Below, piece by piece: positions 7,368 through 14,444 of a DNA stretch of 15,529 nucleotides. The notes below the pieces were generated by a model. It was not told where the DNA came from, searched no databases, and saw nothing but the letters and a program-made list of their open reading frames with translations. This DNA is from JAKZSU01 sp047517485. Its GTDB lineage: Bacteria > Pseudomonadota > Alphaproteobacteria > UBA7887. The stretch spans positions 1 through 15,529 of the forward strand of contig JAKZSU010000013.1 of NCBI GenBank assembly GCA_047517485.1, given 5' to 3'. Numbering within the stretch: position 1 is the first letter of the stretch; each line of letters opens with the position of its first letter. The position numbers and the translations under genes were made by a program.

Positions 7368-7517
7368 GTGCTGCCGATCGTTTTTCCATTGGCGAATTCA
7401 TATGATCGTCCTCGTTTTGGCGTCCGGGCGATCAGCGACGATCCGACCACGATCGACGCCATGCACTGTGGCATAGTTCGCGGAACCGAATCCACCAAGA
7501 CGGGAGGGGCGAGAAAA
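7368..7517. other. Divergent intergenic region between methyltransferase and dehydrogenase
   Basis: 150 bases separate the two divergent starts and must hold both promoters. It contains an AT-rich patch (GAATTCATATGAT, about 7393-7405) and several GATCG-type hexamers, but I see no convincing -35/-10 pair or long inverted repeat. The GGGAGGGG at 7502-7509 is the ribosome binding site for the dehydrogenase. Confidence 0.4.
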
Positions 7518-8357
7518 TTGGCAAACGAGGTTATCGAGGAGCCGAACGATAAAGTGGTCATGGTCGCCCTCGCCGGGCTGGGGGCGATCGGCATGGCGGT
7601 GGCGCGGCGGCTTGATGTCGGGATCGATGGTTTGCGGCTCGCCGCGGTCTCGGCCGGCGATTTGGAACGCGCGCGACGCCGTGTCGCCGATTTCTCGGCG
7701 CCGCCGCTGGTCACCGACAGCGCCGCGCTCGCCGATCATGCCGACGTGGTGGTCGAGTGCGCGCCGGCTGCGGCATTCCGCGCCATCGCCGAGCCCGCCT
7801 TGCGCGCCGGCAAGACGTTTATTCCGGTCAGCGTCGGCGCGTTGCTGGCGCACCCCGACCTCATCGACCTCGCCGCCGCCAACGGCGCCCGCATCATCGT
7901 GCCGACCGGTGCGCTGATCGGTCTCGACGCGGTGCGCGCCGCCGCCGAGGGCGAGATTACGTCGGTTCGCATGGTCACGACCAAGCCGCCGCAATCGCTG
8001 ATCGGCGCGCCGCACCTGGTCGACAATGGGATCGATATCGAGAATCTCGACGGCGCGCTCAAGGTGTTCGAGGGCTCGGCGCGTGACGGCGCGCGCGGCT
8101 TTCCCGCCAACGTCAATGTCGCCGCCGCGCTCAGTCTCGCCGGTATCGGGCCCGACCGCACCCGGCTCGAGGTCTGGGCCGATCCGAACATCGAGCGCAA
8201 CACCCACCGCATCGAGATCGAGGCCGACAGCGCGCGCTTTGCGATGACCATCGAAAACATCCCGAGCGAGGACAACCCGCGCACCGGCCGGATCACCGCG
8301 CTCAGCGTGATCGCCACCCTGCGCCGGCTAACAAGCCCGCTTGTGGTGGGGACCTAG
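7518..8357 (+). CDS. Aspartate dehydrogenase-like NAD(P) oxidoreductase
   Basis: A 279-residue dehydrogenase resembling L-aspartate dehydrogenase (NadX/AspDH, DUF108 family), which makes iminoaspartate from aspartate with NAD(P). The N-terminal Rossmann motif GLGAIG is at residues 20-25; a DVVVECAP segment (76-83) and SVGAL (105-109) follow. The C-terminal catalytic domain has PTGALIGLDAVRAAA (129-143), VTTKPPQSLIGAP, FPANVNVAAALSLAG and RNTHRIE with the conserved His230. The best start is TTG 7518, 8 bases after GGGAGGGG; ATG 7560 is an alternative that would cut close to the nucleotide-binding fold. No nadA or nadC is nearby, so a role in NAD synthesis is not supported by context; many alphaproteobacterial homologues are of unknown substrate. 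Confidence 0.83.
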   Translation: MANEVIEEPNDKVVMVALAGLGAIGMAVARRLDVGIDGLRLAAVSAGDLERARRRVADFSAPPLVTDSAALADHADVVVECAPAAAFRAIAEPALRAGKTFIPVSVGALLAHPDLIDLAAANGARIIVPTGALIGLDAVRAAAEGEITSVRMVTTKPPQSLIGAPHLVDNGIDIENLDGALKVFEGSARDGARGFPANVNVAAALSLAGIGPDRTRLEVWADPNIERNTHRIEIEADSARFAMTIENIPSEDNPRTGRITALSVIATLRRLTSPLVVGT

Positions 8358-8382
8358 AACTTGCTCGGCTAAAGGATTTGGT

Positions 8383-8411
8383 TTGACTTAGGTGCGAGCT
8401 ACACAAAGAAT
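8383..8411 (+). promoter_or_regulatory. Sigma-70-type promoter for the YCII gene
   Basis: TTGACT at 8383-8388 (5 of 6 to the -35 consensus), a 17-base spacer, then AAGAAT at 8406-8411 (4 of 6 to the -10). It lies in the 91-base gap after the dehydrogenase and 37 bases before the YCII start, so it would give a short leader. Prediction from spacing and consensus only. Confidence 0.45.
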
Positions 8412-8448
8412 GGCCGGTGGTGATTATCAACACTCTGGAGGCGGTGTC

Positions 8449-8757
8449 ATGACCAACTATGTCTTTGCCTATCACGGTGGAAAAAAGCCCGAGACTCCCG
8501 AAGCAGGGGCCGCGATGATGGCCAAGTGGCAGGCCTGGTTCGGCGACCTCGGCGGCGCGGTGGTGGATGGCGGCGCGCCGGTCGGCATGTCCAAGACGGT
8601 GAGCGCGTCCGGTGTCACCGACGGCGGCGGTACCAATCCATTGTCGGGCTATTCGATTGTCCAGGCCGACAGTCTGGATGCGGCGATCGAGTTGGCCAAG
8701 GGATGCCCAATCCTCGAGCACGGGTCCGTCGAAGTCGCCGAAGCGATGGAAATGTAG
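8449..8757 (+). CDS. YCII-domain (YciI-like) small protein
   Basis: A 102-residue protein of the YCII family, a small ferredoxin-like alpha/beta fold found alone or beside sigma factors and dehydrogenases; function is mostly unknown, with a His/Asp pair proposed as catalytic in some members. Visible are the first strand TNYVFAYHGG with His9, the helix AAMMAKWQAWFGDLGG, the strand AVVDGGAPVG with Asp40, and the family ending SGYSIVQADSLDAAIELAKG followed by CPILEHGSVEVAEAME. GGAGGCGG just upstream supports ATG 8449. It appears to be transcribed separately from the dehydrogenase. Confidence 0.8.
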   Translation: MTNYVFAYHGGKKPETPEAGAAMMAKWQAWFGDLGGAVVDGGAPVGMSKTVSASGVTDGGGTNPLSGYSIVQADSLDAAIELAKGCPILEHGSVEVAEAMEM

Positions 8758-8794
8758 CCGCCGAGCCATTATATCGCTGATAGTGCGTGTGATC

Positions 8795-8812
8795 GGCGGA
8801 TCGCGGTCCGCC
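8795..8812 (+). other. Short hairpin between YCII and MAPEG genes
   Basis: GGCGGA, six-base loop, TCCGCC: a 6-bp stem 38 bases after the YCII stop and 42 bases before the MAPEG start, with no T-run. A perfect 10-bp palindrome TGGCATGCCA lies just downstream, within about 8820-8832. Either may be a weak processing or regulatory element; nothing else is seen in this 96-base gap. Confidence 0.25.
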
Positions 8813-8853
8813 TCGGTCACTTGGCATGCCATTAAAGCGAGGGAAGCACGAAA

Positions 8854-9264
8854 ATGACACCCGAACTCTGGTATCTGTTCCTATCCGCCGTCTTACTGAG
8901 CTGCCTGTGGATCCCCTTCATTGCCGGGATGGTGAAATACGAGGGCCTGCTGACGCCGGACGACTACATCAATCTGCGGGATACTTCGAAATTCCCCAGC
9001 TGGGTGCGCCGCGCCAATCGCGCCCACGTCAACATGGTGGAGCAATTCGGCGCCTTCGCGGGTCTGGTCCTCGTCGCCCATATCGCCGGCGTATCGACCG
9101 AAGCCACCGCGCTTGCCGCGGCGGTGTTTTTCTGGGCCCGCATCGTCCACGCCGTCGTCATGATCAGCGGCTTCAGCAAACTCATGGCACGGACTCTGAC
9201 GTTCACCGTCGCCTGGCTGGCGTTGCTAGTGATCGCCTGGGAGATCTTTTCCAATACGATGTAG
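8854..9264 (+). CDS. MAPEG-family integral membrane protein
   Basis: A 136-residue protein of the MAPEG family (membrane-associated proteins in eicosanoid and glutathione metabolism). About four membrane segments are visible: LWYLFLSAVLLSCLWIPFIA (5-24), a segment around FGAFAGLVLVAHIAGV, one around ALAAAVFFWARIVHAVVMI, and the C-terminal FTVAWLALLVIAWEIF. The loop RRANRAHVNMVEQF carries the family's Arg-Ala-x-x-Asn-x-x-Glu pattern associated with glutathione and substrate binding. Bacterial members are often of unknown activity (glutathione transferase or peroxidase in some). GCGAGGGAAG lies before ATG 8854. It ends three bases from the stop of the convergent methionine synthase-like gene. 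Confidence 0.83.
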   Translation: MTPELWYLFLSAVLLSCLWIPFIAGMVKYEGLLTPDDYINLRDTSKFPSWVRRANRAHVNMVEQFGAFAGLVLVAHIAGVSTEATALAAAVFFWARIVHAVVMISGFSKLMARTLTFTVAWLALLVIAWEIFSNTM

Positions 9265-9267
9265 CGC

Positions 9268-10428
9268 TTAGCGCCACAACCGCCCGCTCGCCAAGTCCGC
9301 GCCCTGGCGCAGGGCTTCGAGCTTGGCCCAGACCACGTCCTCGGCGACGAAGCCGTCGCCGGCGAGGGTCGAGAAGCCGCAATCGGTGCCGGCGATCACT
9401 CGTTCGCGATCGCCGACCGCGGCGACCGCGCGTTCCAGGCGTTCGGCGATCAGCGCCGGGTGCTCGACATAGTTGGTCACGGTGTCGATGACACCGGGGA
9501 TCAGCACCATGTGATCGGGCAGCGGGTGGTCGCGGAAGGCGTCGATCTCGTGGGCGTGGCGCGGGTTGGCGAACGGCAGCGACAGCGCGCCGGCCTTGAC
9601 CTGGTACAGCAAGGGCAGAATGTCCGGGCACTCGACGTCGAACAGATGCGGGCTGTTGCGATTGCCGTAGCACGCGTGGAAGCGCACCTTGTCGCGCGGG
9701 ATAGTCTCGAGCGCGGCGTTGATCGCGGCGATGTGCATCTCGACGAAGCCGAGAAATGTGCTGAGGTCGTCGTTCTGAAAGAAACACGCGCGCTCCATGG
9801 CGACGTCGGGCGCGTCGATCTGCAGCAGATAGCCGCGGGCGATGATCAACTGGTATTCCTTGGCCAATTCGGCGGCGAGCGCGAATAGATAGGCCTCGTG
9901 AGTGTCATAGTGCTGGTTTTCCATGGTGGTGGCGACGATGCCCGGCGAGGCAGCGGTGATGAAGGTCTCGACAAACGGTGCGCCGTGCGCCGCCAGCGCG
10001 CGATCGAAGGCATCGCATTCCTGTTCGGCGCGGCTGAAGTCTTGATAGGCCACCGGTCCGATCGCCGCCGGGGCATCGAACAGCCGCGCGCGGCGCAGCA
10101 TGTGGGCGTTGACCCAGTCGCGCCATTTGGGAAATTCGGCGGCGTCCTGAAACATCGGCCGTGCCGATTCGCCGCCGAAACCGCTCATCCGCTGGACGAC
10201 ATAGGTCGAAAAGCTGACCCGCGGAATTTCGCCGTCGCCGCCGATATCGACGCCGGCGGCGATCTGCGCCGCGATCACCACCGCCATCGCCGCGTCGATC
10301 GCGCGTTGAAATTCGCCCTCGTCGACCGCTTCGCCGCGGTCCTCGGCGAGTAAGAGCTCGGTCAAGGCCGGACCACGCGGCAAACTGCCGATGTGTGTGG
10401 TCAGAATTCTGTCGTCGCTTGTCTTCAT
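9268..10428 (-). CDS. Cobalamin-independent methionine synthase II-like protein
   Basis: A 386-residue zinc-dependent barrel enzyme of the MetE C-terminal-domain type, without the MetE N-terminal half. It opens ILTTHIGSLPRGPALTELL, the hallmark of this family, and has DIGGDGEIPR (61-70), the probable zinc residues His251 and Cys253 in FHACYGN, and Cys350 in GTDCGFST. Family members transfer a methyl or related group to or from a thiol; true substrates of the single-domain group are generally unproven, and several act in degradation of methylated or vinyl-ether compounds rather than methionine synthesis. I chose ATG 10428 because it directly precedes the conserved start KTSDDRILTTHIGSLP; an ATG 15 codons upstream would overlap the NtrC-like site. 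It is divergent from glnK, sharing a 179-base control region. Confidence 0.82.
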   Translation of the reverse strand: MKTSDDRILTTHIGSLPRGPALTELLLAEDRGEAVDEGEFQRAIDAAMAVVIAAQIAAGVDIGGDGEIPRVSFSTYVVQRMSGFGGESARPMFQDAAEFPKWRDWVNAHMLRRARLFDAPAAIGPVAYQDFSRAEQECDAFDRALAAHGAPFVETFITAASPGIVATTMENQHYDTHEAYLFALAAELAKEYQLIIARGYLLQIDAPDVAMERACFFQNDDLSTFLGFVEMHIAAINAALETIPRDKVRFHACYGNRNSPHLFDVECPDILPLLYQVKAGALSLPFANPRHAHEIDAFRDHPLPDHMVLIPGVIDTVTNYVEHPALIAERLERAVAAVGDRERVIAGTDCGFSTLAGDGFVAEDVVWAKLEALRQGADLASGRLWR

Positions 10429-10466
10429 CGCCGTAGCGTAACCCGGAAATGTTGGCGGCCAAAATA

Positions 10467-10483
10467 TGCACATAATTTGTGCA
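10467..10483. promoter_or_regulatory. NtrC-type binding site in the glnK-amtB control region
   Basis: TGCACATAATTTGTGCA is a perfect inverted repeat, TGCACA-N5-TGTGCA, matching the core GCAC-N7-GTGC of the NtrC consensus (TGCACC-N5-GGTGCA). It is 125 bases upstream of glnK, a usual distance for this activator, ahead of exactly the genes NtrC controls in many proteobacteria. I searched by eye for a -24/-12 sigma-54 promoter (GG-N10-GC) between it and glnK and found none, so activation may be of a sigma-70 promoter, as known in some Alphaproteobacteria. It could also affect the divergent methionine synthase-like gene. Confidence 0.6.
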
Positions 10484-10490
10484 AATCGGC

Positions 10491-10509
10491 GTTTACTTGC
10501 GTTTACTTG
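10491..10509 (+). repeat. Tandem direct repeat GTTTACTTG
   Basis: GTTTACTTG occurs twice with a 10-base period (10491-10499 and 10501-10509), immediately downstream of the NtrC-type palindrome. Copies spaced by one helical turn could be a binding site for a regulator or TTTACTT-like promoter elements; the role is unknown. Confidence 0.4.
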
Positions 10510-10518
10510 ATGGTGAGC

Positions 10519-10540
10519 CGCGCATTTGCCATTATGCGCG
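10519..10540. promoter_or_regulatory. Inverted repeat CGCGCAT-N8-ATGCGCG upstream of glnK
   Basis: Perfect 7-bp arms flank TTGCCATT, 68 bases before the glnK start. It may be an operator overlapping the glnK promoter or a leader hairpin; there is no T-run after it. Confidence 0.35.
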
Positions 10541-10607
10541 CCACTTGCGGCGGCTTGCCGCGCCGGCGCGGTACCGCGTGATCCGCGAAGAGTCGGGGGA
10601 GCGGGTC

Positions 10608-10946
10608 ATGAAGAAAATCGAAGCGATCATCAAACCGTTCAAATTGGACGACGTCAAACAGGCGCTCCATGAAGAGGGCATCGACGGGATGACGATCACC
10701 GATGCCAAGGGCTTCGGGCGACAGAAAGGTCACACCGAGCTGTATCGCGGGGCCGAATACGTCATCGAATTCATGCCCAAGGTGCTGATCGAGGTAGTCG
10801 TCCCCGACGAGCGGGTCGAGCAGTTGATCGAAGTCATCAAGACCAGTGCGTTTACCGGCAAGATCGGCGACGGCAAGATTTTCATCAGCAACATCGAACA
10901 AGCGCTTCGCATCCGCACCGGCGAGACCGGTTCGGACGCGCTTTAA
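10608..10946 (+). CDS. glnK: PII nitrogen regulatory protein
   Basis: A 112-residue PII signal-transduction protein that senses 2-oxoglutarate, ATP/ADP and glutamine status. The sequence is canonical: MKKIEAIIKPFKLDDVKQAL, the T-loop GFGRQKGHTELYRGAEY with the uridylylation site Tyr51, the B-loop TGKIGDGKIF and the C-terminal region with RTGETGSDAL. GGGGGAG at 10595-10601 fixes ATG 10608. It lies 46 bases before amtB in the same direction; in this arrangement the product is GlnK, which plugs the AmtB channel when nitrogen is plentiful. GlnB and GlnK are hard to tell apart by sequence, and the symbol rests on linkage to amtB. Confidence 0.95.
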   Translation: MKKIEAIIKPFKLDDVKQALHEEGIDGMTITDAKGFGRQKGHTELYRGAEYVIEFMPKVLIEVVVPDERVEQLIEVIKTSAFTGKIGDGKIFISNIEQALRIRTGETGSDAL

Positions 10947-10992
10947 GCGGCGTCGAATGCGCAACGAACAACATCATCGGGAGCCCAACGTC

Positions 10993-12294
10993 ATGAGTGG
11001 TAAATTGTGGATTCGGCTGCCTTTGCTGGCGGCCGCCGGTACGATCTTCGCGGCCGACGCCTTTGCCCAGGATACGGAATTGAGCAGCGGCAACACCGCG
11101 TGGATCCTGACCTCGACGGCGCTGGTCCTGTTCATGACGTTGCCCGGATTGGCGATGTTCTATGGCGGGCTGGTGCGTTCGCACAACGTGCTGTCGGTGC
11201 TCATGCAATGCTTCGCGATCGCCTGCATGGCGTCGATCCTGTGGTTGGTGTGCGGCTACAGTTTGGCGTTCGGCGACGGTGGCGTGACCAACCAGTGGAT
11301 CGGCGGGCTCGGCAAGGCCTTCCTGATCGGAGTCGGGGTCGACAGCATGGCCGGCGACATTCCGGAAACCGTGTTCTTCATGTTCCAGATGACCTTCGCG
11401 GTGATCACCCCGGCGCTGATCGTCGGCGCCTATGTCGAGCGGATAAAGTTCTCCGCCGTGATGTTGTTTTCGGCGCTGTGGCTGATCGTCGTCTACGCGC
11501 CGGTCGCCCACTGGGTCTGGGGCGGCGGCTGGCTCGCCGACATGGGTGTGCAGGACTTCGCCGGCGGCCTGGTGGTCCACATGACGTGCGGCGTCTCGGC
11601 GCTGGTGGTCGCCTGGCAGCTCGGCAGGCGCGCGGGATTCCCGAAGGAGGTCCATGCGCCGCACAACCCCGGCATGGTGATGATCGGCGCCGCGATGTTG
11701 TGGGTCGGCTGGTTCGGTTTCAACGCCGGCAGCGCGCTGGCGGCGGGCGGGGCGGCGGGCATGGCGATGACGGTGACCCATATATCGGCGGCGACCGCGG
11801 CGCTGACCTGGACCGCGATAGAATGGATCCGCTTCGGCAAGCCGACCCTGGTCGGCATCGCCACCGGCGCCATCGCCGGCCTGGCGACAATCACCCCGGC
11901 ATCGGGCTACGTCGGCCCGATCGGCGCCTTGATCATCGGCGTGGTCGCCGGCTGCCTGTGTTTCTACATGGTCGGCTTCATCAAAACGGTGTTGAAGATC
12001 GACGATTCGCTCGACGTGATGGCGGTGCATGGCGTCGGCGGTGCCACCGGTACCCTGTTGACCGCGTTCCTCGGCACCGTGGCGTTCGGTGGCTTGGGGC
12101 TTTCGGAAGTCAGCGCCGGCGAGCAGTTCGGTATTCAACTGACCGGTGTCGTCGCCACTTTGGTGTGGTCGGCGGTGGCGAGCTTCATCCTGATCAAGAT
12201 CGTCGGTGCGCTGGTCGGCCTCAGGGTCCACCACGACGACGAGATCGAAGGGCTCGATCTCACCACCCACGGCGAACGCGGCTACGATTTGTAG
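10993..12294 (+). CDS. amtB: AmtB ammonium transporter
   Basis: A 433-residue trimeric inner-membrane ammonium channel. A signal-like N-terminus (LLAAAGTIFAADAFA, about residues 11-25) precedes TAWILTSTALVLFMTLPGLA and the FYGGLVRSHNVLSVLMQ signature. The family signature DFAGGLVVHM (188-197) contains the first pore histidine, His196; the twin is His346 in DVMAVHGVGGATGT. The FFMFQMTFAVITPALI segment provides the pore phenylalanine region. The C-terminal tail EIEGLDLTTHGERGYDL carries the conserved Asp-(x)-His-Gly-Glu-x-(G/A)-Tyr motif needed for GlnK control. GGGAG at 10979-10983 precedes ATG 10993. It is cotranscribed with glnK and probably under NtrC control. Confidence 0.96.
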   Translation: MSGKLWIRLPLLAAAGTIFAADAFAQDTELSSGNTAWILTSTALVLFMTLPGLAMFYGGLVRSHNVLSVLMQCFAIACMASILWLVCGYSLAFGDGGVTNQWIGGLGKAFLIGVGVDSMAGDIPETVFFMFQMTFAVITPALIVGAYVERIKFSAVMLFSALWLIVVYAPVAHWVWGGGWLADMGVQDFAGGLVVHMTCGVSALVVAWQLGRRAGFPKEVHAPHNPGMVMIGAAMLWVGWFGFNAGSALAAGGAAGMAMTVTHISAATAALTWTAIEWIRFGKPTLVGIATGAIAGLATITPASGYVGPIGALIIGVVAGCLCFYMVGFIKTVLKIDDSLDVMAVHGVGGATGTLLTAFLGTVAFGGLGLSEVSAGEQFGIQLTGVVATLVWSAVASFILIKIVGALVGLRVHHDDEIEGLDLTTHGERGYDL

Positions 12295-12321
12295 CCGGTA
12301 ATCTGCGCCTTCTCATGCCCG

Positions 12322-12358
12322 CCTCCCCACCGTAGACTGTCTTGAAACGGTGGGGAGG
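12322..12358 (+). promoter_or_regulatory. Hairpin sequestering the ribosome binding site of the acyl-CoA synthetase
   Basis: CCTCCCCACCGT (12322-12333), a 13-base loop, then ACGGTGGGGAGG (12347-12358) form a perfect 12-bp stem in the 71-base gap after amtB. The right arm is itself the Shine-Dalgarno region, GGGGAGG ending 7 bases before ATG 12366. When folded, the site would be inaccessible. No T-run follows, so it is not a normal terminator, although it may also mark the amtB 3' end. See findings. Confidence 0.65.
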
Positions 12359-12365
12359 AGACTGA

Positions 12366-13916
12366 ATGGACAACAATGTCGGCCTGCTTCTGGCGAAGCG
12401 GGCACACCTGAATCCCGATCTCGAGGCCCTGATCGATGCCAGCAGCGGACGCCGGCTGAGCTTCGCCGCGCTCAACGCCGGGTGTAACCGCACCGCCCAC
12501 GCGCTGGCCGCGCGCGGTATCGGCAAGGGCGATCGGGTGGCGATCCTCACGCTCAATTGTCCCGAATTCATCGAGACATTTTTCGCGCTGTGCAAGCTGG
12601 GCGCGGTGGTGGTGCCGCTTAACGTGCGCCTGGTCGCCCGCGAACTGTCGTACATCCTCAAGGATTCCGGCGCCCGTACCTTGGTCTATGGCGAGGAATT
12701 CCGCGCCACCGTCGCCGATATCCACGCCGGCGGCGGCGAATCGTCCCACATCAAGGATTGGATACAGGTGGTCGAGCTGGACGGCGATGCGGACCCCTTC
12801 GCGCTCGATTTTCATGCCCTGCAGGCGGCCGAGTCGGAAGCTGAGCCGACGATCGGCGCGGGCGAGGACGACATGCTCTACATCATGTACACCTCGGGCA
12901 CCACCGGGCTGCCCAAGGGCGTTGTGCATACCCACAATTCGGCGATCTGGGCGTCGTTCAACATTGGCCTGACGTCCGAGACCCGCTTCAAGGATCGCTA
13001 TCTGCTGGCGCTTCCGGCGTATCACGTCGGGGCGTTGACCCCGCTCACCTGCAACGTCCACTTGGGCATAACCTCGGTCATCATGCGCAGCTTCGATCCG
13101 CGGACCGCCTGGCAGCTGATCGAGGACGAAGCGATCACCATCATGCTGGCGGTGCCGGCGATGCTCACCTTCATGTACCAGGTTCCCGACCGCGACACCT
13201 TCGACCATAGCCGGCTGCGCTGGATCATGAGCGGCGGCGCGCCGGTGCCGGTCACCAGCATCGAGGCCTTCGGCGCCATCGGCATCGAAGTGCACGAGGT
13301 CTATGGTCTGACCGAGTGCTGCGGCCCCGGCTGTCTCATCGCGCCCGACGACGCGCGCGATCATCTGGGCTCCGCCGGCAAGCCGTTCTTTCACGCCGAC
13401 GCGCGCGTGGTCGACGGCGACGGTAACGATGTCGCGGCCGGCGAGCCCGGCGAGATCATCTTGCGCGGCAAGCACATCATGAAGGAATATTGGAACCAGC
13501 CGGAAGCGACGGCGGCGACCATTCGCGACGGCTGGCTGCACACCGGCGATATCGCGACAATGGACGCCGACGGCTTCGTCTATATCAAGGACCGGCTGAA
13601 GGACATGCTGATTTCGGGCGGCGAGAACGTCTATCCGGCGGAAATCGAGAACGCGATCCTCGGCCACCCCAAGGTCGGCGAGGTCGCGGTCATCGGCCAA
13701 CCGAGCGCGCGCTGGGGCGAGGTGCCGCTGGCGGTGGTGGTGGCGTCGGACGAGTCCGCCACCGAGGACGAAATACTCGCCTATTGCGTCGACAAGCTGG
13801 CGCGCTTCAAACTGCCCAAGGCAGTGACATTCATCGACCAGATTCCGCGCAACCCGACGGGTAAGGTTCTCAAACAGCAATTACGCGAACGCTTCCCCGG
13901 CGCGGCGGCGGAGTGA
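12366..13916 (+). CDS. Acyl-CoA synthetase / AMP-dependent ligase
   Basis: A 516-residue adenylate-forming enzyme (ANL superfamily) that activates a carboxylic acid with ATP and joins it to CoA. Motifs in order: P-loop YTSGTTGLPKG (175-185), A4-like LPAYHVGAL, A5 VYGLTECCG (312-320), A7 GWLHTGDIA (389-397), A8 hinge KDMLISGGENVYPAEIE (412-428) and the catalytic lysine Lys500 in NPTGK. The layout and length fit medium/long-chain or aromatic acyl-CoA synthetases (FadD- or fadK-like); the specific acid is not clear. The Shine-Dalgarno GGGGAGGAG is strong but sits in a perfect hairpin. It ends 14 bases before the Cache-domain gene, which may be in the same transcript. Confidence 0.9.
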   Translation: MDNNVGLLLAKRAHLNPDLEALIDASSGRRLSFAALNAGCNRTAHALAARGIGKGDRVAILTLNCPEFIETFFALCKLGAVVVPLNVRLVARELSYILKDSGARTLVYGEEFRATVADIHAGGGESSHIKDWIQVVELDGDADPFALDFHALQAAESEAEPTIGAGEDDMLYIMYTSGTTGLPKGVVHTHNSAIWASFNIGLTSETRFKDRYLLALPAYHVGALTPLTCNVHLGITSVIMRSFDPRTAWQLIEDEAITIMLAVPAMLTFMYQVPDRDTFDHSRLRWIMSGGAPVPVTSIEAFGAIGIEVHEVYGLTECCGPGCLIAPDDARDHLGSAGKPFFHADARVVDGDGNDVAAGEPGEIILRGKHIMKEYWNQPEATAATIRDGWLHTGDIATMDADGFVYIKDRLKDMLISGGENVYPAEIENAILGHPKVGEVAVIGQPSARWGEVPLAVVVASDESATEDEILAYCVDKLARFKLPKAVTFIDQIPRNPTGKVLKQQLRERFPGAAAE

Positions 13917-13930
13917 CAAGGGAGAAAACG

Positions 13931-14416
13931 ATGTTCCGAAACCTGATCCTGGTAACCGCCCTGCTCGTCGTCGGTCTCGGCGCGACACCGATCCCCGTCG
14001 CGGCGGCCGACAAATGCGAATTCGCCACCCCTGGCGAAGCAAAAGAGATGGCCGAGCGCGCCGCGGACTATATCGGCACCGCCGGCCTGAAAGAGGCGTT
14101 CATCGCCTTCATGACTCCGGGCAGCGAATTTTACGATCGCGACCTCTACGTGTTCGTGCTCAATTTCGAAGGCGTCCTCTATGCCTCCGGTGCCTTCCCG
14201 CAAGCGATCGGCGCGGTCGCCATCGACGCCCGCGACCGCGAGGGGCGGCATTATGTCCAGGACATGATAACCATGGCACAGACCGAGGGCGAAGGCTGGG
14301 TCGAATACGAACTGATCCACCCGTGCACCGGCGAGGTGACACCAAAAATCAGTTTCGTGAAACGGGTCGGAGATTTCGTCGTCGGCGTCGGCGCCTTCGG
14401 CACCATCGCGACGTGA
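13931..14416 (+). CDS. Secreted single Cache (type 2) domain protein
   Basis: A 161-residue exported protein. A signal peptide (MFRNLILVTALLVVGLGATP to VAAA, cleavage near 26-27) is followed by a single-Cache type 2 domain: AKEMAERAADYIGTAGLKEA, FMTPGSEFYDRDLYVFVLNF, EGVLYASGAFPQAIG, VQDMITMAQTEGEGWVEYEL and KISFVKRVGDFVVGVGAFG. These extracellular domains sense small carboxylates and amines in receptors, but here there is no membrane anchor or signalling domain, so it may be a stand-alone periplasmic ligand binder. Two cysteines (Cys29, in DKCEF, and one in IHPCTGE) may pair. AAGGGAG upstream supports ATG 13931. It follows the acyl-CoA synthetase by 14 bases. Confidence 0.8.
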   Translation: MFRNLILVTALLVVGLGATPIPVAAADKCEFATPGEAKEMAERAADYIGTAGLKEAFIAFMTPGSEFYDRDLYVFVLNFEGVLYASGAFPQAIGAVAIDARDREGRHYVQDMITMAQTEGEGWVEYELIHPCTGEVTPKISFVKRVGDFVVGVGAFGTIAT

Positions 14417-14444
14417 CGGATTCGAGTCCCGGCGGAGTTCGCGA

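Noticed and set aside
10484..10607. Sigma-54 promoter for glnK
   Set aside because: Checked TGG and TTGC occurrences (for example TGGTGAG before ATTTGCC); none has the required GG-N10-GC spacing.
10885..12270. Long open frame antisense to amtB
   Set aside because: Composition-driven mirror of a canonical ammonium transporter gene; product has no recognisable domain.
12322..12358. Simple intrinsic terminator of amtB
   Set aside because: The stem is strong but no T-run follows; the bases after it are the ribosome binding site and start of the next gene.
12282..13880. Long open frame (over 500 codons) antisense to the acyl-CoA synthetase
   Set aside because: Its product is rich in Arg, His, Asp and Gln with no motif; such frames are common opposite GC-rich genes. 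The plus-strand frame has all ANL motifs.
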